Below are positions 7,753 to 19,420 of a stretch of 64,000 nucleotides of DNA, one piece after another. Positions within the stretch are counted from its first letter, which is position 1, and every line of letters begins with the position of its first letter. The notes beneath the pieces were generated by a model. It ran no database searches and was not told the DNA's origin. It worked only from the letters and a program-made list of their open reading frames with translations. Source of the DNA: Alphaproteobacteria bacterium (GTDB lineage Bacteria; Pseudomonadota; Alphaproteobacteria; UBA8366; Aestuariispiraceae). The stretch covers positions 36,247 to 100,246 of the forward strand of contig SPJV01000098.1 in assembly GCA_006844765.1 (NCBI GenBank), read 5' to 3'. The translations under genes and the position numbers were made by a program.

Positions 7753-9168
7753 ATGGCAGAGGCGCATCAGATAGACGGGAATCCGGATCAGGATGATGAG
7801 GACGTCGATGCTTTCGACGAGCTCTATGGCCTGACTGACGAGATTCTGGAAGCGGTCGAGAATGCGATCGCGGATGAGCGCCCGGCTGACGAAATTCTGA
7901 CGATCATTGAGCCCCTGCATGCGGCTGACGTTGCGGATTTGCTGGAACAACTGACCCATGATGAACGCGTCGCCCTGCTGCATGCCTTGGGGGATGAGAT
8001 CGATGCGGAAGTCTTGTCTCACCTGGATTACTCGGTGCGGGAAGACCTTGTCGAAATTCTCGACACCGAACAGCTGGCAAGCATCGTCAATGATCTGGAT
8101 TCTGATGATGCCGTCGATCTGATCGAGGATCTGGACGAGGATGAGCAGCAGGAACTCCTGCGCGCGATCCCTGCTGAAGACCGGGCGATCTATGAAGAAT
8201 CCCTGTCCTATCCGGATGATTCCGCCGGTCGCTTGATGCGGCGGGAGACGGTGACGGTGCCGGAGTTTTGGACCGTCGGCCAGACCATCGACTTCATGCG
8301 TGATGAGCAACTGGATCTGCCGGATGACTTCTACAACCTGATCGTGGTTTCCCCGGCGCATAAGCCGATTGGCTTGATACAACTGTCGAAACTTCTTCGA
8401 TCTCGAAGGATCGTGTCGATCAAGGACCTGATCGAAGAAGAGCCAAAGCTGATTCCGGTTGAAATGGATCAGGAAGATGTCGCCTTCTTCTTCCGGCAAT
8501 ACGGGTTGGTTGAGGCACCGGTCGTGGATGATGATGACCGCGTGATCGGTGTGATTACCGTTGATGACATCGTCAATGTCATGGATGAGGAGCATGAGGA
8601 AGATATCCTCAAAATGGGTGGTGTGCGCGAGGATGATTTTTATTCTGACTTCGTTGAAACAACCCGCCTTCGGTTCTCCTGGCTTGGCGTAAACCTGTTA
8701 ACCGCCATCTCGGCAAGCCTGGTGATCGCGTTGTTTGAAGATGCGTTGACGCAGGTAGTCGCCCTTGCGGTGCTGATGCCGATTGTGGCTTCCATGGGCG
8801 GCAATGCAGGAACGCAGACCCTGACAGTCGCGGTGCGGGCGCTTGCAACCAATGAGCTGACAGCGGGTAATGCGATCAGGATTGTCGTGAAGGAAGTACT
8901 TGTTGGCGGGGCAAATGGCATTCTATTCGCGATTATTATGGGGCTGATCGCCTGGTTCTGGTTCTCTGACCCGCTGTTAGGCGGGGTGATCGCCCTGGCA
9001 ATGGTGTTGAATCTGCTTGTTGCCGGCCTGGCCGGGACGATGATCCCCTTGGGGTTGGACCGTATCGGTCAGGATCCTGCAATTGCATCTACTGTTTTTC
9101 TGACGACGATCACAGACATAGTCGGATTCTTTGTGTTCCTGGGTCTTGCGACCTGGGTTCTGCTCTAA
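7753..9168 (+). CDS. mgtE: Magnesium transporter MgtE
   Basis: Mg2+ channel/transporter of the inner membrane, 471 residues. An acidic N-terminal domain (about 1-140, rich in EDLDEDEQ-type segments that bind Mg2+ in the family) is followed by a tandem CBS domain pair (about 140-270) and five membrane helices from about residue 300. The MgtE signature GGNAGTQTLTVAVRAL is present. In this family cytoplasmic Mg2+ bound between the N and CBS domains closes the pore. The start at 7753 lies 7 bases after the maeB stop, suggesting one transcript. Confidence 0.95.
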   Translation: MAEAHQIDGNPDQDDEDVDAFDELYGLTDEILEAVENAIADERPADEILTIIEPLHAADVADLLEQLTHDERVALLHALGDEIDAEVLSHLDYSVREDLVEILDTEQLASIVNDLDSDDAVDLIEDLDEDEQQELLRAIPAEDRAIYEESLSYPDDSAGRLMRRETVTVPEFWTVGQTIDFMRDEQLDLPDDFYNLIVVSPAHKPIGLIQLSKLLRSRRIVSIKDLIEEEPKLIPVEMDQEDVAFFFRQYGLVEAPVVDDDDRVIGVITVDDIVNVMDEEHEEDILKMGGVREDDFYSDFVETTRLRFSWLGVNLLTAISASLVIALFEDALTQVVALAVLMPIVASMGGNAGTQTLTVAVRALATNELTAGNAIRIVVKEVLVGGANGILFAIIMGLIAWFWFSDPLLGGVIALAMVLNLLVAGLAGTMIPLGLDRIGQDPAIASTVFLTTITDIVGFFVFLGLATWVLL

Positions 9169-9189
9169 GCGGACGCGTAAGGCACCCCA

Positions 9190-10077
9190 ATGACGCTTAA
9201 AGATTTTCTGATAGCCCTCGCCGTTCCGCTCGTCTGGGGCATGGGGATCGTGATAGCGAAGCCCGCCGTCGATGTGTTCCCACCGATCCTCCTGATGGCG
9301 TTGAGGTTTGCTGTAACAGCGCTCGCCCTGGTCTGGTTTGTACCGATACCGCGCAAGCATCTCGGGCAGATCGCGATCATCTCGCTTTTTGGCGCGTCCC
9401 TTCAATATGGCCTCAGCTTCAACGGGCTCAAGATTCTGGATGCGGGCACGACTGCGCTGATTGTCCAGGCGGAAACACCGATGTTGATGTTGATTGGGGC
9501 GGTCTGGCTGAAGGAGCGGCTGGGGCTTACGAAGCTTCTCGGCTGCCTCGTGGCCTTTGCCGGCGTCTATGTGATATCCGGCGCGCCCAGCTTGGTGGGG
9601 AAGGAGCTTGGCATCGCTCTTGTCCTGACCGGCGGGTTTCTCTGGGCGGTTGGGCAAGCGATGTTCAGGCGCTTGAATGAACGGCATCCGGGCGCCATTG
9701 GTGGTGTCGGAGCGATTGCCTGGATCGCGGTGCTGGCAACACCTCAGCTGATCGTCATGTCGCTGGTCACGGAAAGCGATCATCTCAACCATCTCCAAAA
9801 TGCGGGATGGGAGATTTGGGCGGCTGTCCTCTATCTGGGGCTGATCATGACCGGACTTGGTTATAGTCTTTGGTATCACATTCTGGGCCGCTATTCGGCG
9901 AGCCTGGCAGCACCGTTTCTGCTGTTGGTCCCTGTCGCGTCCGTCCTGGGCGGTTGGCTCTTCCTGGGGGAGGCAATCACTCTGCCGATCCTGGCTGGCG
10001 GGGCGCTGGTCGTGGTTGGCGTAGCAATCCTGACCGTGGAAAAACGGAAGAAGTCGGAATCTCTTGCCGGTGACTAG
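9190..10077 (+). CDS. DMT-superfamily (EamA) transporter
   Basis: Inner-membrane protein of 295 residues with about ten hydrophobic helices in two EamA repeats. The first repeat begins ALAVPLVWGMGIVIAKP and the second GGFLWAVGQAMFRRL. Family members export metabolites or amino acids in exchange for protons; the general resemblance is to the O-acetylserine/cysteine exporter group, but the substrate is unknown. It follows mgtE by 21 bases and is followed at once by a rho-independent terminator, so maeB-mgtE-this gene may be one unit. Confidence 0.85.
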   Translation: MTLKDFLIALAVPLVWGMGIVIAKPAVDVFPPILLMALRFAVTALALVWFVPIPRKHLGQIAIISLFGASLQYGLSFNGLKILDAGTTALIVQAETPMLMLIGAVWLKERLGLTKLLGCLVAFAGVYVISGAPSLVGKELGIALVLTGGFLWAVGQAMFRRLNERHPGAIGGVGAIAWIAVLATPQLIVMSLVTESDHLNHLQNAGWEIWAAVLYLGLIMTGLGYSLWYHILGRYSASLAAPFLLLVPVASVLGGWLFLGEAITLPILAGGALVVVGVAILTVEKRKKSESLAGD

Positions 10078-10078
10078 G

Positions 10079-10103
10079 CGGAATTCGATTCCGGTTTTGT
10101 TTT
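10079..10103 (+). terminator. Rho-independent terminator after the EamA gene
   Basis: Perfect stem CGGAAT/ATTCCG with a TCG loop, followed by the T-rich tract GTTTTGTTTT. It starts 2 bases after the transporter stop codon and closes the maeB-mgtE-EamA unit. Confidence 0.8.
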
Positions 10104-10130
10104 ACACAATTAAAAACAATAACTTAGATC

Positions 10131-10146
10131 TGGCACGCCGCTTGAT
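10131..10146 (+). promoter_or_regulatory. Candidate sigma-54 (-24/-12) promoter
   Basis: TGGCACG, four bases, TTGA: this matches the RpoN consensus TGGCACG-N4-TTGC except for the last base of the -12 box (A for C). It lies about 40 bases upstream of the unknown gene at 10186, at a fitting distance for a short leader with the Shine-Dalgarno GAAAGG. Confidence 0.45.
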
Positions 10147-10185
10147 ACTCTTCTTCTGAGAGAGAGGAAGAAAGGTGCAGTCGCG

Positions 10186-10833
10186 ATGGCGTTAGCAACA
10201 GACAACAGTGATATCTATCGGACAGCGAGTGCCTTTGAGGCATCGAAGGAAAGCCGATTGGTGAAGCCGGAAGAAGCGAATTTGGTCCGCGAGCGTGGCC
10301 GGGCTGTGTTCTACAATCAGCTGATGGGGCGCTATGGATTGCCCGGCAGCGCGGCAACGTCACTGGAGCAACCGGTGGCGGAGACATCGGCGGGCGGTCG
10401 TTATGACCTGACCGATATGACTGTCACAGACGTCTTGAGTTTGGCTCAAGAGTTGACCGGCGGCACATCGGTCGGTTTTCCGGGCGCCTCTTCCAGCAGC
10501 AACGCAACATCTTTAGTCACCGAATATGAAGCGCATCTCGAGCACCTGATCGAGGAAGATGCGGATCCCGGTGCGATCGACGGCGCTCGGAATGTCCTGG
10601 AACAAGCGCGGTTGATGCAGGCGGAGCAAGCCCTCTACCGCTCCCTGGATGCCGCACGAGACAACCAGGAAGAGGGCGATGGTTTTGGCTTTGGAAGTCT
10701 GGGCCTCGGCGGGTTCCTGGGAAGTGGGCTTGGGGCAGGCGGGGGCAACGGGCTGGGTCCTTTTGGCGCGCCGGCTGATCTGTTGTCACTTCCCCCGGCG
10801 GCGATCACGATGATGATGACGGATCAAGTTTGA
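10186..10833 (+). CDS. Hypothetical protein, Gly-rich C-terminal half
   Basis: Not recognised. 215 residues, no signal peptide or membrane helix. The N-terminal 60 residues are polar and probably helical. The middle (about 95-165) is acidic and helical (EYEAHLEHLIEEDADPG...NVLEQARLMQAEQAL). Residues about 165-200 form a Gly/Phe/Leu-rich low-complexity stretch (GFGFGSLGLGGFLGSGLGAG). The codon use matches its neighbours, and the Shine-Dalgarno GAAAGG supports the ATG at 10186. A sigma-54-like promoter lies upstream, so a nitrogen- or flagellum-linked role is possible but only inferred. The stop lies in a short repeat: GATCAAGTTTGA, its near copy GGTCAAGTTTGA, and an inverted CAAGCTTGATC. Confidence 0.7.
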   Translation: MALATDNSDIYRTASAFEASKESRLVKPEEANLVRERGRAVFYNQLMGRYGLPGSAATSLEQPVAETSAGGRYDLTDMTVTDVLSLAQELTGGTSVGFPGASSSSNATSLVTEYEAHLEHLIEEDADPGAIDGARNVLEQARLMQAEQALYRSLDAARDNQEEGDGFGFGSLGLGGFLGSGLGAGGGNGLGPFGAPADLLSLPPAAITMMMTDQV

Positions 10834-11040
10834 AAATGAGCCAAGCTTGATCACGGGTCAAGTTTGATGACTGAGAACTCACATTTCCTTCCGTAGATAG
10901 GGCGGCGCGGTGTCGCGGGTCGCGTCGCCATGCTGGACCTCTTAGACCGCACTCGTTAGTAAAGGTGCGTGCGAGGCAATTGCCGCTCTGCGCTCCATAG
11001 CGTTGACCGGCATCTACGAGCCAATTGAGGGGACTGTTTC

Positions 11041-11640
11041 ATGTTTCATATGCCCATTCCGGAATATCCGCCGATCCGTGGTCGCTTCCCGGATGCCTTC
11101 GTCTCAAAGAAGGATTTCTTCTCACCGGAAGAGCTTGACCGCGTCGAACAGATTGCACAACAGGTGCCGCCGAAGCGGGTAACCGTCGGTCCCGAATCCA
11201 AGGTGGATCCAGATGGAAATCTCAGCTTTGTACGCTGGCTGATGCCGAACCAGGAAACTGCGTGGTTCTATAACCGCATCCTGGGCGCTGTGGCTGAATT
11301 GAATGCACAGGCATTTCAGTTCGATATCACGGGCTGCGACGAAGCCCTTTATCACGTTACGTATGAGGGGAAAGAGAAAGGCCATTACAACTGGCACATC
11401 GATGCCAATAATCCGAACCAACCTCAACGCAAACTCGCGATCACTTTCCAAATGAGCGACCCAAAGGACTACGAAGGCGGCGAGTTGGATATCAACATGA
11501 CCGGTTTGCCGGTTACGGCTCCGAAAGATCGCGGGACTTTGGTGCTATTCCCAGCCTTTCATATCCACCGGGTCCGTCCGGTGACCAAGGGCGTTCGGAA
11601 AGCACTTGTCACCTGGATCGTCGGTCCCCCACTGCGTTGA
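11041..11640 (+). CDS. 2-oxoglutarate/Fe(II)-dependent oxygenase (prolyl-4-hydroxylase type)
   Basis: Predicted non-haem iron oxygenase of 199 residues that couples 2-oxoglutarate decarboxylation to hydroxylation of an unknown substrate. The metal ligands are visible: His119 and Asp121 (NWHIDANN) and the distal His176. Arg186, ten residues later in HRVRPVTKGVRKAL, would bind 2-oxoglutarate. The core EGGELDIN and GTLVLFPAFHIH strands are typical of the double-stranded beta helix in PKHD/P4H-like enzymes. A GAGGGG Shine-Dalgarno 8 bases upstream supports the first ATG. It converges with the GNAT gene 33 bases downstream. Substrate unknown. Confidence 0.85.
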   Translation: MFHMPIPEYPPIRGRFPDAFVSKKDFFSPEELDRVEQIAQQVPPKRVTVGPESKVDPDGNLSFVRWLMPNQETAWFYNRILGAVAELNAQAFQFDITGCDEALYHVTYEGKEKGHYNWHIDANNPNQPQRKLAITFQMSDPKDYEGGELDINMTGLPVTAPKDRGTLVLFPAFHIHRVRPVTKGVRKALVTWIVGPPLR

Positions 11641-11673
11641 TCCCAAGTACCATGCTGTTATCGAAGGGGTGGG

Positions 11674-12167
11674 TTAGTCCCGCCCTTCGACAGGTTTCTC
11701 CATGATAACCAAGTGATCCTGAAAGCCGAAGCGTCGATAGAGCGCACGGGCGCCTTCGTTTTGGGCTAGCAGGGCGATGCGCAGCCAGCGCTCGCCTGCC
11801 CCCGCCGCTTTTTCCTCACTGGCTGCGAGCAGCTTTTCCCCGACCCCTTGTCCCCGAAAGGCTTGGCTGACCAGTAGCTCCTTCACCTCCGTATAGGAAT
11901 AGGGTTCTTCGTCAGCATCGCCTTCAAGACCATGGCAGAGCATCGCATAGCCGACGATCTTGCCATCTGATTCCGCGATCAAGATGGCGCCCTTATCCAG
12001 ATGCGCCTGGAACAGCGAGTCCATATAGGATTTTGACAGGGCATCCGGCGTCAGGTTTCGGTCGAAATACGGCCCCATATCGCCCTGGAGTTCCCGCACC
12101 AGAACCTCTACCGCTGCCCGATCCGCCGGTAGGTAGTCTCTAATCTCAACGACTGATGTGCCCGTGG

Positions 12168-12171
<4 letters not shown>
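11674..12171 (-). CDS. GNAT-family N-acetyltransferase
   Basis: 165-residue acetyltransferase using acetyl-CoA. The motif A region VKELLVSQAFRGQGVGEKLL contains the Q/RxxGxG/A pyrophosphate loop, and NEGARALYRRFGF is the usual C-terminal motif B. Substrate unknown. The GTG at 12171 is chosen because it overlaps the ppdK stop as GTGA, implying translational coupling; an upstream ATG at 12237 would lie well inside ppdK. Probably the last gene of the glyQ-glyS-ppdK transcript. The stop region forms a hairpin (CGAAGGG/CCCTTCG) that might help end transcription, but no T-run follows. Confidence 0.85.
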
Positions 12172-14834
<2,663 letters not shown>

Positions 14835-15026
14835 CGCGTTATCCTTTAAGCTTTGCTCGCTTCGACCTATTTTCGCAATGGTCATCCCACCATCGTCGCA
14901 TCTATCGAGACACCCTTCGAAACGCATGCCCCATGCACATTCTTCAAGGTGAGGTGTTTGTTGTTTGTATAACTGCCCAATCCTGGGAAGGCCTGGACGG
15001 CCATCTTGAAGGATGTGATCAAAACG

Positions 15027-17105
15027 CTATCCCTCTACAAGCCCGAAATCTGCCAGACTGCCCATCGTTCCCCGGATGCGCGACAGCAACATGAGACGGT
15101 TGCGTCGCAAATCGGGCTTGTCTGCATTCACTGTGACCTGATCGAAGAAGGCATCGACGGGCGCGCGCAGGCTTGCCAGCAATCGCATGGCGCCCGCGAA
15201 ATCTTCCTCCTCGATCATCACGCCGACTTGCGCAGCGACAGAGGACAAGGCAGCCCAGAGGTTGCGTTCCTCATCCTGTTCGAACTGTTCGGGGTCCGGC
15301 GCGCCATTATACTCCGTCGCGTCTTTCTTCTCTTCCGCCTTCAGAATATTGGCGGCGCGGCGATAGGCGGTCAGCAGATTGGCGCCGTCTTCGCTGTTGA
15401 CGAAGTCCCGCAACGCATGGACCCGCGCGACCAAACGCACCAGATCATCCTCATCCCCCAGCGCAAACAGTGCCTGGATCAGGTCGTGAGAAACCCCTTC
15501 GTCCTTCAAATGCACGCGCAGACGGTCCGCGAAGAAGCGGAGGAGGTCTTCCCCATCAATAGACGCATTTTCCAGCTTGAAGAAAATGCCATGGGTCAGA
15601 GCTTTGTCCTTAAGCCCGATCCTCACGTTATTCTCAAGCACCAGCCGGATTACACCGAGCGCGGCGCGGCGGAGCGCGAAGGGGTCTTTGGAGCCTGTTG
15701 GTTTCTCGTCAATCAACCAGAAGCCAACCAGGGTATCCAGCTTCTCCGCCAGAGCGACGGCAATGGCAGTGGGCTCGGACGGGCAGGCATCGCCGGGGCC
15801 GGCGGGAGAATAATGCTGGGCAATCGCATCAGCGACGGCGGCATCTTCATTCTGGTCCAGCGCATAGTAACGGCCCATCAGACCTTGCAGTTCCGGGAAC
15901 TCGCCTACCATTTCCGTTGTCAGATCGGCTTTCGCCAGACGCGCGGCGCGGGCGCAGAGAGCCGGATCGGCATTGGGGATATGTGCGGCAAGCGCTTCGG
16001 CCAGACCGGCGATCCGATCAACCCGCTCTGCCACTGTCCCAAGCTTTGCATGGAAGATGACTTTTTCCAGATCGGACAGCCGGTCTTCCAGTTTGGTTTT
16101 GCGATCCTGATCCCAGAAGAATTTGGCATCGGCCAACCGGGCACGGAGCACGCGCTCATTACCGGAGATAATGGCGGCACCACCATCCTCGGCTTCCATA
16201 TTGGCGATCACCGCAAAGCGCGGGGCCATGGACCCATCCGGGCGGTTCAGGGTGAAGTATTTTTGATGCGCCCGCATGGAGGCGGTAAGCACCTCCGGCG
16301 GGACTTCCATGAACGCATCATCAATGCGCCCGATCAGCGCCACCGGCCATTCGACCAGCCCGGTCACTTCGTCCAGCAGGCCTGGGTCGTCCTTAATGGT
16401 TAGCCCTTCCCGATCCGCAGCTTCGCGAAGTTGACGATCAATCGAGGCCTTGCGTTCCGTCGGATCCAGAATGACTTTTTCATCCCGCAGCTTGGCGATG
16501 TAGTCATCGAAACCGGAAACCGTGATGGCCGCGCCGGACCCAAGGAAGCGGTGTCCCTTGGTTTCAACCCCAAAGGCAACGGCTCCCGGGCGCATATCGA
16601 CGCTGCCTGAAAGGGCGGTGCCGGCAAAGACCGCGATGATGGAATGGAAGGGGCGCACCCAGCGGAATTCCTGATCAGCGAAGCGCATGGACTTCGGCCA
16701 GGGCAGGGCGCGGATGGCCGCTTCGATGACGCCCGGCAGAACGTCTGCCGCTGGGCCACCCTTTTTCTCCGTCACCGCAAACCAGACGGCACCCTTGGGC
16801 GTTTCGCGCTGTTCGCATTGATCAATGCTGCTCAGGCCAGCCGCCTTCAGGAATCCGGCGAGTGCCTGTTCCGGCGCACCAACCTTCGGGCCTTTGCGTT
16901 CTTCATGCAGATCCGGCTGTGTCTCCGGCAGGCCATCCACAACCAGCGTCAACCGGCGGGGCGTCCAATAACTCCGGGCATCGGCGAATTCCAGATTGGC
17001 CTTCTTCAGCCCATCGGTAATCAGCCCCTTCAAATCCTCCGCCGCACGCCGTTGCATGCGCGCCGGGATTTCTTCCGAGAATAACTCAAGCAGTAATTCA
17101 GGCAT
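15027..17105 (-). CDS. glyS: Glycyl-tRNA synthetase beta subunit
   Basis: Beta subunit of the tetrameric (alpha2 beta2) bacterial glycyl-tRNA synthetase; it mainly binds tRNA-Gly. 692 residues, as expected. It begins MPELLLELFSEEIPARMQ, the signature N-terminus of GlyS, and includes FRWVRPFHSIIAVF and PFALRRAALGVIRL. Its ATG shares one base with the glyQ stop (TGATG), so the subunits are translationally coupled. The upstream frame extension to 17249 lies inside glyQ and is not used. Confidence 0.97.
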   Translation of the reverse strand: MPELLLELFSEEIPARMQRRAAEDLKGLITDGLKKANLEFADARSYWTPRRLTLVVDGLPETQPDLHEERKGPKVGAPEQALAGFLKAAGLSSIDQCEQRETPKGAVWFAVTEKKGGPAADVLPGVIEAAIRALPWPKSMRFADQEFRWVRPFHSIIAVFAGTALSGSVDMRPGAVAFGVETKGHRFLGSGAAITVSGFDDYIAKLRDEKVILDPTERKASIDRQLREAADREGLTIKDDPGLLDEVTGLVEWPVALIGRIDDAFMEVPPEVLTASMRAHQKYFTLNRPDGSMAPRFAVIANMEAEDGGAAIISGNERVLRARLADAKFFWDQDRKTKLEDRLSDLEKVIFHAKLGTVAERVDRIAGLAEALAAHIPNADPALCARAARLAKADLTTEMVGEFPELQGLMGRYYALDQNEDAAVADAIAQHYSPAGPGDACPSEPTAIAVALAEKLDTLVGFWLIDEKPTGSKDPFALRRAALGVIRLVLENNVRIGLKDKALTHGIFFKLENASIDGEDLLRFFADRLRVHLKDEGVSHDLIQALFALGDEDDLVRLVARVHALRDFVNSEDGANLLTAYRRAANILKAEEKKDATEYNGAPDPEQFEQDEERNLWAALSSVAAQVGVMIEEEDFAGAMRLLASLRAPVDAFFDQVTVNADKPDLRRNRLMLLSRIRGTMGSLADFGLVEG

Positions 17106-17992
17106 CACAAATGCCCCCGGCTTTTCAGGAACTGTTCGGCACAGGCTTTGGCCAAGGTGCGAACGCGGCCGATATAGGCTTGGCGTTCGGTGACAGAGAT
17201 CACGCCGCGCGCATCCAGTAGATTGAACAGATGGCTCGCCTTGAGGCATTGGTCATAGGCCGGAAGCGCGACACCACCGTCGATCAGGGAGGCGCATTCC
17301 GTCTCCGCATCCGCGAAGTGGCGTAGGACCATATCCGTATCCGCCAATTCGAAATTGTGCTTCGAATATTCCACTTCGGCCTGATGGTAGACCTCTCGAT
17401 AGGTCATCGTGTCGGAGAACTGAATGTCGTAGATGCTCTCAACACCCTGGACATACATCGCCAGTCGCTCAAGCCCATAGGTCAGCTCGGTCGAGACCGG
17501 GTTGCAGTCGAAGCCACCGACCTGTTGGAAATAGGTGAATTGGCTCACCTCCATCCCATCACACCAAACTTCCCAGCCAAGACCCCAGGCGCCGAGCGTC
17601 GGGCTTTCCCAGTCGTCTTCCACGAAGCGGATATCATGGGCCATGGGATCAATGCCGATGGCCTTGAGGGAACCCAGATACAAATCCTGGCTTTCGGCAG
17701 GGGATGGTTTCAGGATCACCTGATACTGGTAGTAATGCTGCAACCGGTTCGGGTTTTCCCCATAGCGACCGTCGGTCGGGCGGCGCGACGGTTGGACATA
17801 GGCAGCCGACCAGGGCTCCGGCCCGAGCGACCGCAGTGTCGTCGCCCAGTGGAAGGTCCCGGCCCCGACTTCCATGTCGTAAGGTTGCAGGATAACACAG
17901 CCCTTATCGGACCAATATTGGTGCAGCTTCAGAATGATGTTCTGAAAGCTATTGCTCAGTGGTTCAGCGTCTTGCGCTGTCGCGGAGGTCAT
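17105..17992 (-). CDS. glyQ: Glycyl-tRNA synthetase alpha subunit
   Basis: Catalytic alpha subunit that activates glycine with ATP and charges tRNA-Gly. 295 residues. Diagnostic stretches: NIILKLHQYWSDKGCVILQP, VGAGTFHWATTLRSLGPEPW, AYVQPSRRPTDGRYGENPNR and NPVSTELTYGLERLAMY. First of the glyQ-glyS pair, with a 1-base overlap. About 190 bases of apparently non-coding DNA separate it from the small membrane protein gene upstream on the same strand. Confidence 0.97.
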   Translation of the reverse strand: MTSATAQDAEPLSNSFQNIILKLHQYWSDKGCVILQPYDMEVGAGTFHWATTLRSLGPEPWSAAYVQPSRRPTDGRYGENPNRLQHYYQYQVILKPSPAESQDLYLGSLKAIGIDPMAHDIRFVEDDWESPTLGAWGLGWEVWCDGMEVSQFTYFQQVGGFDCNPVSTELTYGLERLAMYVQGVESIYDIQFSDTMTYREVYHQAEVEYSKHNFELADTDMVLRHFADAETECASLIDGGVALPAYDQCLKASHLFNLLDARGVISVTERQAYIGRVRTLAKACAEQFLKSRGHL

Positions 17993-18179
17993 GACCCGGA
18001 TTTCCCGAAGAAACTTCGGCTTTCCGCCGAATAATGCAGCGCAACATACTCAGTCACTTCTGCCAAATCAATGCGGCAAATCGGACAATCTATCCGAAGT
18101 GGCGGTGTATCTGCCGTGTTCTAAAAGCGGGCGAGGTTGTACAGGGGCCGCGCAGGGTCCGAACGGGCGGGTTAGAGCC

Positions 18180-18461
18180 TCAATATGGGCATCTGGGCTT
18201 GCCGCAGCCTTGCGTGCCTTCAACAGAGACATAGGCCTCGCAAATCGCGCATTTCTCCGTGTCTTCAATGACGCCGGTGTCACTTTCGCCAGTACGTTGG
18301 CGCGTTGCCTTGCGGATACGTTCGCCGAAGGTGCGCTCACCGCCCTTGCGTTCGCCTTTCTCAACCCGCTGGACACGGTTCAGATATTTAAAGCCATACC
18401 AAACCGCCGCGATCACAATCGCGAGGACGAGGAGCTTGCCGACTGAAGGAATTCCAAACAT
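18180..18461 (-). CDS. Small membrane protein with C-terminal cysteine pairs (PP0621-like)
   Basis: 93 residues: one N-terminal membrane helix (about 8-25, GKLLVLAIVIAAVWYGFKYL), a basic linker, and a C-terminal CAICEAYV...GCGKPRCPY segment that could bind zinc. This layout resembles the PP0621-like family of small proteins of unknown role. It is encoded 51 bases after the S49 peptidase gene and upstream of glyQ on the same strand. Function unknown; the family link is by layout and cysteine pattern only. Confidence 0.75.
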   Translation of the reverse strand: MFGIPSVGKLLVLAIVIAAVWYGFKYLNRVQRVEKGERKGGERTFGERIRKATRQRTGESDTGVIEDTEKCAICEAYVSVEGTQGCGKPRCPY

Positions 18462-18512
18462 GTGAAAGAACTACCGATCTTCGCACGGCCCCGCAAGATC
18501 GTTTGCCACGTT

Positions 18513-19346
18513 TTAAAGGCCGATCCGGGTCCAGTGGCTCCGTTCCTCTGCCGCGCTGATGACACCATCGGTGATGGCCTGGGCGGCGCTGTCCGCACCA
18601 AACAGTCTGGCCAGGCGGCCCTTCTTGCGGACGACAGGGATCAATTTGACCTCGTCTCCGAAGAGCGTCCGCATCTTTGATCGCGTATCATCCAGGCTAT
18701 CGACCAAGCCCATGTCGAGCGCTTGTCTTCCGGTCCAGAAACCGCCCTCGAAAAGGTTCTTGTGCAGGTCGGTCTTTAAGCGCTCTCCGCGCCGTTCCTT
18801 TACCCAATCGATAAAGCCGTCATGCATGTCTGCCTGGATTTTCTTAAGATGCGTAATCTCTTTCGGCTTTTCCGGTTGGAAGGGATCGAGCATCCCTTTT
18901 TCTTTTCCAGCAGTATGGACGCGACGCTCCATCCCCAGCTTCTCCAGTGTTCCCTCCATCCCAAAGCTTGAGGAAATGACACCGATGGAGCCGACGATAG
19001 ACGCGGGCATGGCGTGGATCTCGTCCGCCGCGCAGGCAAGCCAATAGCCGCCTGAGGCAGCCGCATCTTCGCAAAAGGCATGGACGGGGATTTTCTTCTC
19101 ATCCGCCAGTTTCCGAATGCGTCCGGCGATCAAAGCTGATTGCACCGGGGAGCCGCCGGGGGAGTTGATTTCCAGCGCGACGGCTTTCGCATTCTTGACA
19201 TCAAAAGCGCGATCAATGGCGGAGGCGAGATCGTCGAGCGAAAGCCCGCGCCGCCCAGGGCCCATGCCGCCGCCAATGACGCCAGCAAGCCTGATTACGG
19301 GAACGCGGGGGGCGCGTTTGAAGCGCAGAAGTTTCTTCAGTTTCAT
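18513..19346 (-). CDS. S49-family peptidase (SppA/SohB-like)
   Basis: Serine protease of the signal-peptide-peptidase A family, which degrades signal peptides or membrane proteins. 277 residues, a single-domain form. The INSPGGSPVQSA strand-turn and the nucleophile Ser in DAAASGGYWLACAADEI are clear, as is the GSIGVISSSFG segment and a Lys-rich region around KPKEITHLKKIQ that would hold the general base. The N-terminus (MKLKKLLRFKRAPRVPVIRLAG) is basic with only a short hydrophobic stretch, so membrane anchoring is doubtful. Part of the DUF2007-trmN6-S49 set on the minus strand. Confidence 0.88.
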   Translation of the reverse strand: MKLKKLLRFKRAPRVPVIRLAGVIGGGMGPGRRGLSLDDLASAIDRAFDVKNAKAVALEINSPGGSPVQSALIAGRIRKLADEKKIPVHAFCEDAAASGGYWLACAADEIHAMPASIVGSIGVISSSFGMEGTLEKLGMERRVHTAGKEKGMLDPFQPEKPKEITHLKKIQADMHDGFIDWVKERRGERLKTDLHKNLFEGGFWTGRQALDMGLVDSLDDTRSKMRTLFGDEVKLIPVVRKKGRLARLFGADSAAQAITDGVISAAEERSHWTRIGL

Positions 19347-19420
19347 GCTTCGCTAGATGGTGTGGTTTCGGGTGTTTAGCAAGGCCTGTGTGGTGACCAA
19401 TTAAATGATAGCCATATGTG

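Noticed and set aside
11680..11707. Hairpin CGAAGGG/CCCTTCG between the oxygenase and GNAT genes as a terminator
   Set aside because: It overlaps the GNAT coding end, has mismatches and lacks a T-run.
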